Of a stretch of DNA of 64,000 nt, positions 1 to 12,040 are shown piece by piece. The notes under the pieces are model-generated. The model was not told the DNA's origin. It was given only the letters and a program-made list of their open reading frames with translations, and did not search any database. The translations under genes were made by a program, and so were the position numbers. The stretch spans positions 24,449,268-24,513,267 of the forward strand of contig NC_080074.1 of assembly GCF_949987535.1 (NCBI RefSeq). Direction: 5' to 3'. Origin of the DNA: Balaenoptera acutorostrata (lineage: Eukaryota; Chordata; Mammalia; Artiodactyla; Balaenopteridae). The stretch's first letter is position 1. Every line of letters begins with the position of its first letter.

Positions 1-67
1 AAGAAAGGAAGGAAGGAAGGGAAGAAGGAAGAAAGGAAGGAAGGAAGAAAGGGGAAGGAAGGAGAAA
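1..67. repeat. Purine-rich GGAA simple repeat
   Basis: The window opens inside an imperfect GGAA/GAAA microsatellite; its left edge lies outside the window. It is pure purine on the plus strand with irregular unit lengths, as expected of a decayed tetranucleotide repeat. Confidence 0.9.
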
Positions 68-609
68 ACTTGGTTTTCAGTTCTTTCTTAATTTAGGGAT
101 CATGGATAAGGAACCATGGACCTGTATTCTATATAAATTGCAGAGGGATAAAACAAGGGTGAAATTCAAAATATTTAACAACAGTATAGCTGGGGCACTG
201 GCCAATGAGAATGAAAGAATGAAAACTTGCATTGGGGTGAGATCCTAAAGACCCTTCCATGTCAAGAATTAACTTCTTAGTTGTTATATTTTAAGGAAGT
301 CCAAAGAATACCAGAGATGGGTCATGGGGCTGCCAAGGAGACCATGAATGGGAACACTGGGTGGAAAGGTAACCTTGAGGTAACAACTTTTTAAAACAAA
401 CAAGAGGAAAGATTTCAATATATTACCACCAGTACCTTGGAGAGAGACCATTACATTATATCATTTCAGCGTTGGCTGCTATAAATTCGTACACAGAGTG
501 GTACAACAAAGAGGAGGAACATGTAATATATGGGAGTGATTATAGGGGGCAGGAAGGGGGTCAGAGAATATTTTCTTTATTACATTTATACTTTAAGAAT
601 GATAGAAAT
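68..609. other. No gene or assignable repeat
   Basis: AT-rich sequence without a recognisable repeat family, splice-framed exon or RNA gene. The short open frame at 472-663 has no recognisable protein features. Confidence 0.5.
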
Positions 610-845
610 GAGATTGAGATCTTATACGTACTGGGTACTATTCTAATACTTTATATACATTAACTCCTTTAATCTTCGCAACAGAAGGATAAGGGGGTGC
701 TCTATAAGGGGATGCTACTTTTATCCCCAGTTCACAGATGAGGAAACTGAGGCACAGAGCAGTTAAAAACTTTTTGCAGGCTAAATGGTCACTAGGTGTT
801 GGGGCCTGGATTTGAACCTAGGTAGTCTGTCTCCTGAGTCCACGT
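610..845 (+). repeat. MIR SINE, plus orientation
   Basis: Ancient tRNA-derived MIR, nearly full length. Hallmarks in order are the TTTATATACATTAACTCCTT stretch, the conserved core CAGATGAGGAAACTGAGGCA near 735, and a tail region containing a degenerate GGATTTGAACCTAGG near 808. Point changes and a short extra segment near 690-710 fit an insertion that predates the placental radiation. Confidence 0.85.
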
Positions 846-914
846 GCAAAAACACACCATACATATACCATTTTGTAAGTGCAGCTTGACACATCACTCC
901 CTCACGTGGGACCA

Positions 915-1010
915 AGGATCTGAGCCCAGGAGCAGATTACATTCATTTTTATATCCCCTGCACAGCACACCAGGTCATAGTAGGTGCACAATAAATAGTT
1001 GTTATTGCTG
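915..1010 (+). repeat. L2 LINE 3' end, plus orientation
   Basis: It matches the usual 3' terminus of L2: a TTTTATATCCCCTGCACAGC-like stretch, then GTAGGTGCACAATAAATAGT close to the end. No coding part remains. The small size and divergence fit an ancient 5'-truncated copy. Confidence 0.7.
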
Positions 1011-2060
1011 CTCTTATATGAGATAATGCTGGAAAGATTCTAAACAGTTAGGAGAAGTGAAGAAGAGGATTCTAGACAGAGAACGCAGTGTGAGCAAAGG
1101 TAGGGAAACCTTTGGCAGCAACTCCTTTTGCGATTCTGTCTTCATTACCAAGGGAAATAATCCTCAAGATGAAAGGGATAACGCTAACATAGGCTGCAAA
1201 CTCGAAACATTCCATGGACCAGTCCTGCTGCATAAATGTGTGAAAACGCTAGGCTAGAATAGAAAGCTTAGTGAGGACCGGGTGGACCGGAGAGTGGATC
1301 TCCTACCCAAATTCAAACTCAGACTTTTGGAGGCACTAGTTTTGGTGATGAACAGGTAGGACCATTTTGGGTCCTCTTAGTGTAAATAGATGAATGGGTA
1401 AATGGTGTACTCATACCCAAGAGAAAGGAGAAAAGTTACATTTCTGAGCCTATAAATCAATGAGACTGACATCAACCTCTGGAGAAAATGCTAGTAGAGA
1501 TAATTGAATGGATACATTATGCGCAATTAGCAAAGGAAACAGAACTAATTGGAAGGCCCCCTGGATTCTTTAAGAAATGAGTTATCTGGAACAAAATATA
1601 TTTCCTTCTTTGATAAGAGCTTCCCGACTAGCAGATCATTGCATTAAAATCTCTTGCAGACAAGATGGAGAACCCTGAGACAGATCTGTAGCTAACAAAC
1701 CTTGGCCTCTGTCCTCGGCCCTGGAGACAGTCTATAAGGGGTATTATGTTGAAGTCAAGGGATCCAGCCTATGAGGGGACCATGAGCAGTGGGGGCTCAT
1801 CCAGAGGTCACAGCCAGGTTGGTAAAATAACTTGAAACCACATCAGTATGTAGAGTAATAAGGATATCTGGCCTAGAAAAGTCAAGAGTGGAGAGGGGGT
1901 ACAAAATGCTATCCTTGAAAGCTTTAAGGTGTGTTATATGAGAGAAGAATAAGGTGTATACAAACATATTATAGGCTCCCTTATGGGACAATGGTATCCC
2001 AGTTGCTGGATCCCCATGGCTGTTGGGAAAATATCTTTCTAGTAAGTCAGGCAGACTCAG
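1011..2060. other. No gene or assignable repeat
   Basis: Unique-looking AT-rich DNA. Only short chance ORFs occur (for example 1057-1257 plus, 1797-1991 minus), with no domain or splice framing that I can support. Confidence 0.5.
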
Positions 2061-2061
2061 A

Positions 2062-2220
2062 ATTTTATTCCTTTACTGAGAGCCTACTTCAGGTCTAGGA
2101 CTTTATTAAAAAGAAAATTGAGAACTGAAAGAGGTTAGGTGATTTTGACCAATGCCGTATAGTGGTAGGAGAAAACCCAAGAGTCTGAGTTTCTAGTTCC
2201 ATGTTTTTTCCACAGCAACA
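2062..2220 (+). repeat. Probable degraded MIR
   Basis: Weak MIR-like order: an ACTGAGAGCCTACTT head, an AAATTGAGAACTGAAAGAGG core, a GGTTAGGTGATTTTGACCAA segment, then AAGAGTCTGAGTTTC. Divergence is high, so the assignment is tentative. Confidence 0.45.
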
Positions 2221-2861
2221 TGGCACCTGGAAGCTAATTCAGCTCTTTCTTCATGGTTCTGGGAACTAGAGGAAGATAGTGTTAATTATCCCACTAAATT
2301 CTATTGCCTTTCCCCAAGGCTGTAGGGTTCTAAGTAGAAAAAGCCAGGATCTGCAGGTCTGAAACAAGATTTCACCCTGAAGTGGTATATTCTTTAAGTG
2401 TCATGTAGCAATGTCCTCCTTCTGAAGAATTTAATCTGCTTCATGAGGCAGACTGCATTTGACTTGCTGGTTTGTACTAAAAATCTGTTATTTTCTGGTT
2501 GATAGTCAAATCTATTAAACTGACAGAACTTTAAACCTTGTATGCAAATATTCTCCATCAACACATTAACAAAAGTTTGGTGTGCTGGTGAGCAGCAATT
2601 TTCAATCACAAGAGCATGTGCATTTTCCTGTCATTTACAGCAGGGACCACCATAGGGGTCATTTTATAAACCACTTAAATACTTGGTACAAAAAAAAATT
2701 CTCAGTACATGTTCCATGGCAGGTAACACTGACATGAAATATTTCCCTAAGAAATCTCAAATAGCCTGCCTCTGTAGGATGACAAGCAAAACTTCACCCA
2801 TGCTGACTTAAGCTGAGCAGCTCCACTAATTTTAAAACAGGAAGTGAAATTAAGATTTAGC

Positions 2862-3145
2862 ACACACCTTTCATATGCCAGGGGCTGTCATACCATCTAC
2901 TCCTCACAGCTATCTGTAAAGCATTTTATTATTAAATACATATTTATCTGCATATTAAGGTACCAAGAAAATATTTCAGATAGTCTATTAAATAGGTACT
3001 AATATTTCAAAGTTTCAGATAAAGACACCAAGGTTCTAAGTGTAAGTAGTCTGCCCAAGGTGTTAGCTAATAAGTGGAGGGGGCCAGGAACTAAACATAG
3101 ATATGGCAAAGCTCTGTGCGCTCTTTCTGCTCTACAGGTATCATA
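2862..3145 (+). repeat. MIR SINE, plus orientation
   Basis: Head at 2862-2930 (CTTTCATATGCCAGGGGCTG, then CTCCTCACAGC). The core, AGATAAAGACACCAAGGTTC, is followed by GTCTGCCCAAGGTGTTAGCT and AATAAGTGG. An AT-rich interval of about 70 bp sits between head and core and may be a small later insertion or a diverged part of the same copy. Confidence 0.7.
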
Positions 3146-4070
3146 TGGATCAAAAGTGGTAACTTCTATATGATATAAAAAAATCATATTTAAGGAAAAT
3201 AGACTTGAAAGTTGAAATGCTTTTATGTTATTTTTGGTCTATATAAAATCCATGTATTTTCAAGACATGATTTTTTTAATCATTCTATCTTGAAGCCAAG
3301 TCAATGAGAAAACTAGTCTTGATATACAAGCAAGGTTTGACACTGGGTCTAACCCTTGTCTTTTTCTGTGGCCAGGTATGGTTCGGAATGGACTTTGGGA
3401 AGGAAGTGTAGAAACCAGAGTTCTCACCACTGTTCCAGCACGTATGTTCTCCGGGGAGCAGTTTCTTCATATGTAAAATGAGAAGCATTGAACAGATCAT
3501 TCCTACAGCCCCTTCTGTAATTCTTAATTTCTTCACTTTCTTCTCTCAAAATTCAAAGTAGTGCTGGACGGGAGAATAGCCAGCAGGCACTACAAAGTGG
3601 AATAAATATGAGAAATTCAAAATCAAAACCTGAAGCAAACTTCTCATTAGCTTCCAGAAGACAAAGGCTTAGATTACAATACATTTTTAAAAAATGTATT
3701 TCCCCCCTGCTACCTCAGGCTTTCTGATTTAGTATAGGATCAAGGGTAAGAATAAGAAATGTGTGAGAAAATTTGATCGGCTTGTAATTCTAATCCAATT
3801 ATAAGCAGTAAATGCCAAATATATCTTCTAAAATCCCATCATTAGATTCCTTGCTCATTTTTATAAGCTTAAGAGTTTAGATAGCTTTGATGCAAATTCT
3901 AGACTCCTGGGTACCTTTCATATTCAACCAACATAAGAAGTAAATATGCAAAACTTTACAAGATCAAAAACTCTTCCTCAAGGACACAATTAAATTCATT
4001 TATTATCATCATTTTTCGTCTTCTTTTTTCCTTTGCTTTACTTCATAATTTCTAAAATGATCTTCATTTG
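3146..4070. other. Mostly unassigned; faint MIR trace
   Basis: No gene seen. A MIR-like minus-strand trace (CAGTTTCTTCATATGTAAAA) lies near 3460-3480 without enough flanking similarity to delimit an element. The remainder is AT-rich unique sequence. Confidence 0.45.
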
Positions 4071-4074
4071 CAGT

Positions 4075-4690
4075 AAGATAACACAGATGCCTGACACAAA
4101 GTTAGCAATCAATAAATGCTAAGCATCATTATTAATTCTTTCAACAAATATTTATACAGTGCCTACTATGTGATAGGCACTGGGATGAGCACTGGGAATA
4201 AAATACTGTGCAAAAACAGCCATGTTATGGACCTTATAGCTAGTGGAGGAGACATTAAAATTGCAGAGGAAAGGGATAGATTCTGTGAGAAGATGCAACA
4301 GGACAGCTAGTCAAGGAGGCTAGAGAAAGCCCCTTTGAAGAGGAGACTTTTGAGCTGAGATCTGAAGATGAGTGTTAGTTAAATAAGCAAAGGTAAGGGG
4401 CAAGTTTCTGCACTCAGAGGAAAAAGCAAGTGCAAAGGCCCTGGAGTAGGAAAGTACATGCCAAGCATGAGAGAAGTAAAGATTTTCTGCTCCAGAAAAA
4501 CCAACTTAGAGGCGTGATGTAAGCTGGAGCTGGAGATGTAGGTAAGAGCCAAACCACAGAAACGTTGGTTGACTATGTTTAGGAGTTCTGATTTTTATTC
4601 TAAAAGGAATGGGAAACTATTCAAGAGCTTTAAAAAATAGGGTGGGTAGGAAAAGGAAAGTGATAGATTGTCCTTTCTGAATTCATTATT
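4075..4690 (-). repeat. L2 LINE 3' region, minus orientation
   Basis: From about 4138 this reads as the reverse complement of the L2 3' end: CAACAAATATTTATACAGTG, CTACTATGTGATAGGCACTG, then GAGCTGAGATCTGAAGATGA and GTGCAAAGGCCCTGGAGTAG further along. A plus-oriented fragment (AATCAATAAATGCTAAGC) abuts it at 4080-4125, so two relics may meet here. No reading frame is conserved. Confidence 0.65.
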
Positions 4691-6500
4691 ATAATTTTGA
4701 TATAATTTCTGAGAATTCCTTTAAGGTGTTTTCCTTTTATTTCCAATTCATATAATTTAGAGGGTGGGTTTCTATTACAGTCTCTCCAATTAGAAATGAC
4801 TCCCTAAATAAAATTAATCATTATGGTGGGCTTGGATTTAATTTCATCCATTGATGGTGCTGATCTAACCATATGCTCATATTTTGCAGCCATAACACTC
4901 TTTGACTAACAGACTCAGAAACCAGGTAGGTTATCAAACGTCAACAGTTCTAAGGCACTATATTTCTAGTTATATTATTACTTTTACTGAAAAAAGAAAA
5001 ACACAATTTAAAATCAGGCGTTTAATCCTCTAGATCTTAGGGACCATTAGTTCCTACTTTCCTTTTAATATAAAGGCTAAAATATAAATTTTATAAGATA
5101 AATCTGGTTTTATTTATTTAATCATTATTAAAAATAATCACAAATAATGTATTGATCATTAAAATTTGTTGGAAGAAAAGGGATCAGAATAACTGTTTGG
5201 TAAACAAAAACATTGTTGTCAACCTGGGTTATGTGAGATATGATTTTTTCTGACCAAAATGAAACGGCATGGCTAAAATACTTTAAACAAGTGTTTAGGT
5301 TAAACTACTGAAATATAAATATTTCTGGCTCTAATATGGTGGTATGAGGTTAGTATTTTCCCTTTATCCTGTTGGAAATTCTCCTCCCTCAAAGAAATTA
5401 GGTGAATGTGAAAAAGAAATTTAAATTCTATATCTGATGAAATTAGGATACAGTTGAAACCTTACATCAGAAAATGGATGAATGTTGGCCAACAGCAGTA
5501 TAGATCATATGGAGGTATATGCAGAAGAATGAAGAGGTGAGGTCCCTCAGTTGCAGGGATCAGAAAGAGCTATTAAATTATTCTTTCTCAAACATAAGTT
5601 AAAAATCTAAATATCTGCTCTACTATGGTAAGAGTGATATGAACCAGCTAGAGACAGGAATTTCCCCAGATCTGACTTTGTTCTGAAAAACAAAAGAACC
5701 CCAGCCAAAGAAGAATAATATGGAAAAGTCAAATTTTGCAGGAAGCAGAATGTGGCAGTGAGGAGAAAAGAGTTTGCATCATGAACCACCCCACAGTTGC
5801 TCTTTCTATTAACTGGGGAGACTTAAAGGCTAAACAAAGTCTCACATTCACCTGGGTCAAAAAGAAAATTCCTACTCAACTAAAGCATGATCTTGGGTCT
5901 TCCCTATTCACACACAGAAAACTCTTGCAAATGGTGGGTTCAGAAAAAAAATTTTTTTACTTCAAGGTGAACAATCAAAAAGGACAGATAAGGATAACAT
6001 ATAGAGATACTACAATAAAAAACTGAGAAAAGTAATCACTAATAATAGTGATAGATGAAGAGCACTCACCAAAAAATTTTTGAAAAAAGGTTTCAGTGGA
6101 GTAGATGAAAACTTTGACAAATATTTAAACCAAATAAATGCTACTTCTACTATTAATATGACAATTGCTTCTAAGAAGCAAGAACACAGCCTAGAATAGA
6201 GGACCCCAGGGAAGAGATGGTTAGGAAACTGGAGATGAAATATGAGCCCCCAGAGATCTGCAAAAAAAAAGTGAAAGAAAAATAAAAGCAAGAAATGAAT
6301 ATGAAATTAGGAGTATAAGAGAGTATAGACACTGCTGAAACACAGTAAGAGAGATACAAAGAACAGAAATAAGAAGAGTGAGTAAACTCAAATGGAAGGA
6401 AGAAAAAAAGAAAGGAAGAGCATGAGGGAGGAAAGGAGAGAGGGAAGGGAAAAAAATAAGGAGGATGCAGAGAAAAAAGGAACTCCAGTTATAGACAGGC
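4691..6500. other. AT-rich stretch, no gene seen
   Basis: Very AT-rich. Overlapping minus-strand ORFs at 6010-6568 arise from a purine-rich tract (AAGAAAGGAAGAG-type runs around 6390-6470) and give Phe/Leu/Ser-rich translations, a composition artefact. The right part may already belong to the old LINE-1 that is recognisable downstream. Confidence 0.45.
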
Positions 6501-7065
6501 AAAAACAATCCAACATACACAAAATTGGAGTCTCGGAAAAAGAAAACTGAAGTAATGAAATTGAACAAATGTTAAAATATATAAAGAAAAATTTCTAAAA
6601 ATGACAAAAGAATTTAATCTTCCTCCTGGAAAGCCACAGTATTCCCCCCCACACAAAAAAAATGACTTTGTATGTTTAATACTAAGAAGCTATTAGAATA
6701 CCAAAACAAAGAATACAAAGTTTCTCTGGTGAGTAATTTATAATAATTAAAATTTAAAGATCAGGTTGCCTTAAACTTCTCCAAAGCAACACACAACCTA
6801 CAAAATCCTGAAGAACAGACAGTGCCACCCTATAATCTAAAGCTAGCCAAAATGCCAGTTAGGCATAAAGATAATCAACAGTTTAAAATATTAAAGCATT
6901 CAGAGACTATTTCACATGAGAACTTCATGAAGAATCTACTAGAAAATAAACTTAAGTAAATTCAGAAATAACTGGAAAAAATGATGGCAAAAGACCACTG
7001 ATTAAAATTGAATCCATTTAACTGCAGAATTAAGATTAAAACAAGTATGAGGATTATGTTTATAT
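6500..7065 (+). repeat. Old LINE-1, ORF1-like region
   Basis: Decayed LINE-1 sequence in plus sense. A TTGGAGTCTCGG motif near 6524 resembles the segment found in old LINE-1/HAL1 ORF1 regions, followed by A-rich, stop-riddled text. It precedes ORF2-like sequence in the same orientation, which supports one ancient element running through the 6.5-10 kb block. The left boundary is uncertain. Confidence 0.4.
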
Positions 7066-7387
7066 AAGAAAATATGGGCTTCCCTGGTGGCGCAGTGGAT
7101 GAGAATCTGCCTGCTAATGCAGGGGACACGGGTTCGAGCCCTGGTCTGGGAAGATCCCACATGCCGCGGAGCGACTAGGCCCGTGAGCCACAATTACTGA
7201 GCCTGCGCATCTGGAGCCTGTGCTCCGCAACAAAAGGCCGCGATAATGAGAGGCCCGCGCACTGCGATGAAGAGTGGTCCCCACTTGCTGCAACTAGAGA
7301 AAGCCCTCGCACAGAAACGAAGACCCAACACAGCCATAAATAAATAAATAAATAAACCCAAAGTTTAAAAAAAGAAAAAGAAAATAT
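7066..7387 (+). repeat. CHR-2 SINE with target-site duplication
   Basis: Cetacean tRNA-derived SINE. The body is 7076-7377 and is flanked by a perfect direct repeat AAGAAAATAT at 7066-7075 and 7378-7387. The tRNA-like head shows an A-box-like TGGCGCAGTGGATGAG and a B-box-like GGTTCGAGCCC, the two internal promoter elements of RNA polymerase III. A tRNA-unrelated body with conserved AAGCCCTCGCACAGAAACGA follows, then an AAATA-type tail. The duplication without mismatch points to a fairly recent insertion. Confidence 0.93.
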
Positions 7388-9600
7388 AATGATATAAACA
7401 TGAAAAATTAGAAATGTTATAACTAACAACAGTTTGGAGAAGATAGGATAGAAGATCAGTGGTTTTCTCATATTTAATAGCTGGAAGTCAAAGGAAATCA
7501 ATTAAAGCTGACACGACATGGAAAAGAAGTAAAAGTTTAATGTTAAAAAGGTAGTTATAAAAAGGTAAGTTTATCATCTAAAACTGGGTAGAAAGAGAGA
7601 AGGAGGGAAGAGGAGGAAGAAGCATTAGACATTTTCATTGTTACTCGTGGTAGGGAATTAACAGACAGTGCCAAAAGAAATGAGGGCAAAGGAAATTATC
7701 AAAAGTTTTATAATGATAAGCAAGTACAAAAAATCCATAAATCTTCAAATTTATCAGAAGAAACATACAAACACATAAAGCAGTTTAAAAACAAGGTACA
7801 TGATGAAAGTATTTGAAAGTAATAAAAACAGAAGCTAAACATAAAGTAACAAACCTAACTAAGACCAAATATATCTAATCATACCATTAAATGTTAATGG
7901 TCCAATCTCACCTATTAAAAGAAAAAGATGTGTAGATAGTATCGCAGAGAAAACTCCCTTGTGTGCTATGTAAAAGATGGGTAAAGCAAAGAGATTCAGA
8001 AGGGTTGAGAACAAAAAGATGGGCAAATGCATAGCAAGTAACTATAAACCAAAAGAAACCAGGGTTGTGATCTTAATCTCGGACAAAGTTTGGTTCAGCA
8101 CACAAAGTATTAACTAAGACAAATAAAGACACTTTATAATACCAAAGGGTATAATCCACAAAGAAATTCTCAATATCTAGTTACCAAATAATATGTTAAC
8201 ATTCCTAAAACAAAAACTACGAGTGATACAACAAGAAATAGAGCCACATTAGCAGTTACTTCACTTTAGTCCATAACATATCAAAAGTACAAACATTATA
8301 CATGAAGATATAGGAGGCCTAAAAAAATTAACATGGTGGTTCTAATGGATACATATCAAGCCCTATTAACCTGAAAACAGAATATCTCTATTGTTAGATA
8401 CTGAATGGTCATTAGAAAAGGACATATTTTAGGCCACAAAGTAAGTATCAAATAACTCCAAGTATTAGTAGCACTGAAAATATCACTTGATCCCAATCAG
8501 AAAACAAAAATCACCCATTACCCCAAAATTTAAAAGCTCACTCTCAAACAACTATTAGGTCAAAGAGGATATTCATAAAACAAAATTGCAGAATGTCTGA
8601 AAACTGATAATAAAAACTCTACATATAAGAACTGCAGTTCTTATATGCAGCAATCATCAGTGAAGTCATACTTAAAAACTCATATTAATAAATAAGAAGA
8701 ATGAATTAGGTATCCAACTCATGAAATTAGAAACAGATTATAAGACAAACATAAGGAATCAGAAGATGAGTATATACTAAAGCAAAAGTTAGTTAATTAG
8801 AATATAGAATATATGGAGACCTAACAAATAAATCTAAAAGATGGTCTTTAAAAGTAATGCAACAACAACATGCCCACATATAGCAAAATGGATAAACTAT
8901 TAACTAATATAATCAAGAAAGGAGGGGCTATAAACCCAGAAAAGAAATAATTATAAATACAGAAGAAATTTAAGTAATCATATCAGATGACTTTGATCAA
9001 CAACTTTTCCAAATTAATTTCAAAATCTGGTTGAAATGGATAATTTTCTAGGGAAATATAACATTCTCAAGCTGACTTCAGAAGTGAGAGAAAATCTAAA
9101 CTGATCAATTACTATAGAAGAAATAAAGAAATTTGTGAAATAGTTTCAGCTCCCCACCCCTTCCAAAAAAAGCCCAAGGCTCAGTTGGTTCACAGGAGAA
9201 GTTCTGACAAACTTTCAAAGAACAACTAATTATCATGCTATTTTAAATTGTCTCAGACCATAGAAAAGAGAAGAAAGCTTCCAATTTTTTTCTGGAGTAA
9301 TAAAAACATTTATGCAGAAACCTAAAAACGTTGTTCAGAAAGAAAACTACTAACCAATCAGATTTATGAACATTAATAAACAAATGTCATATAAAACATT
9401 ATTATGTGGAAACAGTAAGCATGTTAAAAAGAATAGTCTATGACCAAGCAGGGTTTATTTCAGGAATGCAAGATTGATTCTTTATTTGGAAATCTATTAC
9501 TATAATTCATTATATTAGTAAGACAGATCTAAGGAGAAAAATCATAATTACTACCAAACATGCTAAAGTAAGTGCATGATAAAATTCAATATACATTCTT
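7388..9600 (+). pseudogene. Old LINE-1 ORF2 remnant, plus orientation
   Basis: Sequence related to LINE-1 ORF2 (endonuclease and reverse transcriptase) but without a usable reading frame. Recognisable points in order are TTAATGGTCCAATCTCACC near 7894, an AATTTTCTAGGGAAATATAA stretch near 9041, GACCAAGCAGGGTTTATTTC with GGAATGCAAGATTGATTC near 9443-9480 (the reverse-transcriptase region), and ATAAAATTCAATATACATTC at 9578. Many indels and stops mark a mammalian-wide (L1M-type) copy. The CHR-2 SINE at 9614 interrupts it; a trace may continue to about 9975. Confidence 0.7.
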
Positions 9601-9940
9601 GAGAGACATTCTTTTTTTTTTTTTTTTTTTTAAATTTTTTTTTTTTTTTAATTTATTTATTTTTGGCTGTGTTGGGTCTTCGTTTCTGTGTGAGGGCTTT
9701 CTCCAGTTGGGGCAAGTGGGGGCCACTCTTCATCGCGGTGCGCGGGCCTCTCACTATCGCAGCCTCTCTTGTTGCGGAGCACAGGCTCCAGACGCGCAGG
9801 CTCAGCAACTGTGGCTCACGGGCCTAGTTGGCTCCACGGCATGTGGGATCTTCCCGGACCAGGGCTCGAACCCGTGTCCCCTGCATTGGCAGGCAGATTC
9901 TCAACCACTGCGCCACCAGGGAAGCCCGAGAGACATTCTT
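9601..9940 (-). repeat. CHR-2 SINE, minus orientation, with target-site duplication
   Basis: Body 9614-9927 in reverse orientation. A perfect 13-bp direct repeat GAGAGACATTCTT occurs at 9601-9613 and 9928-9940. The T-rich left end is the reverse-complemented A-rich tail. The right end holds the tRNA-like head (GGGCTCGAACCC as the reversed B box, CCACTGCGCCACC as the reversed A box). It sits inside the old LINE-1 and faces the SINE at 7076. Confidence 0.94.
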
Positions 9941-9999
9941 AATAAAATAGAAATTATAGAAAAATATATGAACATAGCCTCCTTGCTTCCATCTTGCCC

Positions 10000-10660
10000 T
10001 TTCCCGCCCTAGTCTGTTCTTTATATGTTGACCACAGGGATGGCTTTTAAATGCTCGTGAAATCACATTATTCCTCTGCTGACGACCCTCTAATGTTTCT
10101 TCATTGCATGCAGAGTAAAAACCAAGCCATCACAATTGCCGCAGGCTGTCCACGACTGGCTGCACTGACTCTCAGGCACCATCTTCCATCACTCTCTCTT
10201 GCTCACTACTCAATCCATACTGGCCTCTCAGTTTTTTTCTTGGACATACCAAGTACACCTCTGCTTTAGGCCCTTTGTATCTGCCACTTCCTCTGCCTGG
10301 GAAATTCTTAGTCCACATAACGGCATGGTTCACTCCTCACTGTCTTCAATTCTTTTTTTTTTTTTTCAAATGTCACTCTAGTGAGGATTTTCCTGATCTA
10401 AACATTTGAATCCTCAAATGTTTCAATTCAAATAGTTTGAATTCGCAAACTATATCTCCCTTGCTTGCTTTGTTTTTTCCCATAGCATTTATCATCTTCT
10501 ACCATTCTATATAATTTGCTCCTTTTCTTATGTTTTAATTGTCTGCTCCCATTAGAATGTAACTTTCATAAGGTCAGATATTTTTGCCCAATTTGTTCTC
10601 TGTTTTGTTCACGGATGGCCTGGAATATACTAAACACCTACTGCTGAGCAAACAAATTAA
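10000..10660 (+). repeat. L2 LINE 3' region, plus orientation
   Basis: Reads as the L2 3' region: CTGCTTTAGGCCCTTTGTAT, CTTCCTCTGCCTGGGAAATT, then CATAGCATTTATCATCTTCT and TAGAATGTAACTTTCATAAG, with CTACTGCTGAGCAAACAAAT near the end. A T tract at 10351-10366 interrupts it. Non-coding and 5'-truncated. Confidence 0.7.
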
Positions 10661-11700
10661 TGATATAGTATGCAAAAGTGCGAAAAAGCCCTTTTTGTAG
10701 AGTTATGGATAAATTTCTAAGATATTTTAAAATGAAAAAAGTAAGAGGCAGTAGAATATGTAAAATATGCTGCTATTTTGTGTAGAAAAAGAAGGAAGAG
10801 TTGGGGAAGAGAAAAGTGGGGAGAGCACTACCGGGGAGGGAAGAGATAAAATAGGTCTCTCTCTTTGTATAGGCGTGAACTATTTCTAGAAGTCTATACA
10901 AGAAACTGCTAAGATTTGATGCCTTTGGGTAGGACAACTAGGTGGGTGAGGAACAGGGATGGGAGGGATACTGTTCATAATATAACCTTTTGTTTCTTCT
11001 AAATATGACATATGAGACTATGTTGAAAATACCTTTTTCAAAAATAAATAAATAATTTAAGTGACCAAACAGACATTGTAGAAAGAGTTTAATGCCAATT
11101 AAACACACACACACAAGACATACAAAAATATATTAAAATGAATGAAATAACATCTTACCTTTTCCAAATTCTGGAGTAGGAGAAAACTACCCCAGAAGAC
11201 ATTTGTATATTACATAATTTAAGGTAGCTCTAGTGGACTTTGGAGTTTTGGGTTATTTTGTGGGTTTTTGTTGGTTTCATTTTTTATTTCTCTGCTCAGC
11301 ATCCAGTCCCCTTCTTACAGTTTGCCCTTGATTTTGACTTTGAGGAACCACCTTTCCCAGTTCTTTCACCATGTGCTTCAGATTAAGCCAGTTAGTGCAG
11401 TCCTACCTTCCTACTGCAGTTACTGGTTCAGATCTAAACTCTTCACCAACTGGAGCTAATCAATGACAACAAGCCTCAACCCCAGAACTTTTGACTGATC
11501 TATTGAGGCACAGACTCTCTTATACTGGTCAGGTGTTGAATGGACATGAAATGGACAGGGGGTCACTATATGGACCTGAGAATATACTCAGTGAAAGCAC
11601 AATGAGAAACAAATTTTTTGGAGAATATTTGAGACCCAGATCAAACCCTTCCTGAAAGTAGACAGCTCTACTCACAGACTTGTTCATACTGGTCCAACAA
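10661..11700. other. No gene; one unassigned old-repeat-like segment
   Basis: The 10680-11050 segment (AAGAGGCAGTAGAATATG, then CTTTGGGTAGGACAACTAGG and an A-rich end) looks like an old interspersed repeat that I cannot name. The remainder, including 11268-11459, shows no supported coding potential. Confidence 0.4.
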
Positions 11701-11704
11701 ATTT

Positions 11705-11765
11705 CCTTTTTCCTTATGTCAACTTAAGTAAGTTAAGTAAGTTACTTAAGTAAGTAAGTTATGTC
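11705..11765. repeat. Short AAGT-rich tandem repeat
   Basis: Overlapping repeats of TAAGTAAGTT and ACTTAAGTAAG give a small imperfect tandem and partly palindromic array. Length is about 60 bp. Confidence 0.7.
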
Positions 11766-11966
11766 ACTCATAACTAAGCAGTTTTGAGAGTAGCTGTTAT
11801 TCTCCTGACCCATAAACTCTAGACTACTGAATTACTGAAAAGCTAGAAATTTTGCCCAATGTCGCAATTTTAGAATTGTTAAAACCAAGATTTAAATTCA
11901 GGATTGTCTGCCTCTAAAGACCTCATTCTTCTCACAACACCTTGATGTTGAGGCCTCAGATACCAC

Positions 11967-12040
11967 TGAGAGAGAGAGAAAGACAAAGAGTGAGAGAGAG
12001 ACAGACAGACATAAACAGAGAGAGACAGAGACAGAGAAGA
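11967..12040. repeat. GA-rich low-complexity tract
   Basis: GAGAGAGA runs interspersed with GACAGACAGAC. This produces Ser/Leu-rich minus-strand ORFs that are not genes. Confidence 0.8.

Noticed and set aside
6010..6568. Hydrophobic minus-strand ORFs resembling membrane proteins
   Set aside because: The plus strand is A/G-rich, which makes any complement frame Phe/Ser/Leu-rich; no conserved features.
7093..7145. tRNA gene in the SINE head
   Set aside because: The A- and B-box-like motifs are those of a tRNA-derived SINE with a body, tail and target duplication; no complete cloverleaf or mature tRNA end is present.
9572..10012. 146-aa plus-strand ORF
   Set aside because: It runs through the reversed CHR-2 SINE, including its T tract.
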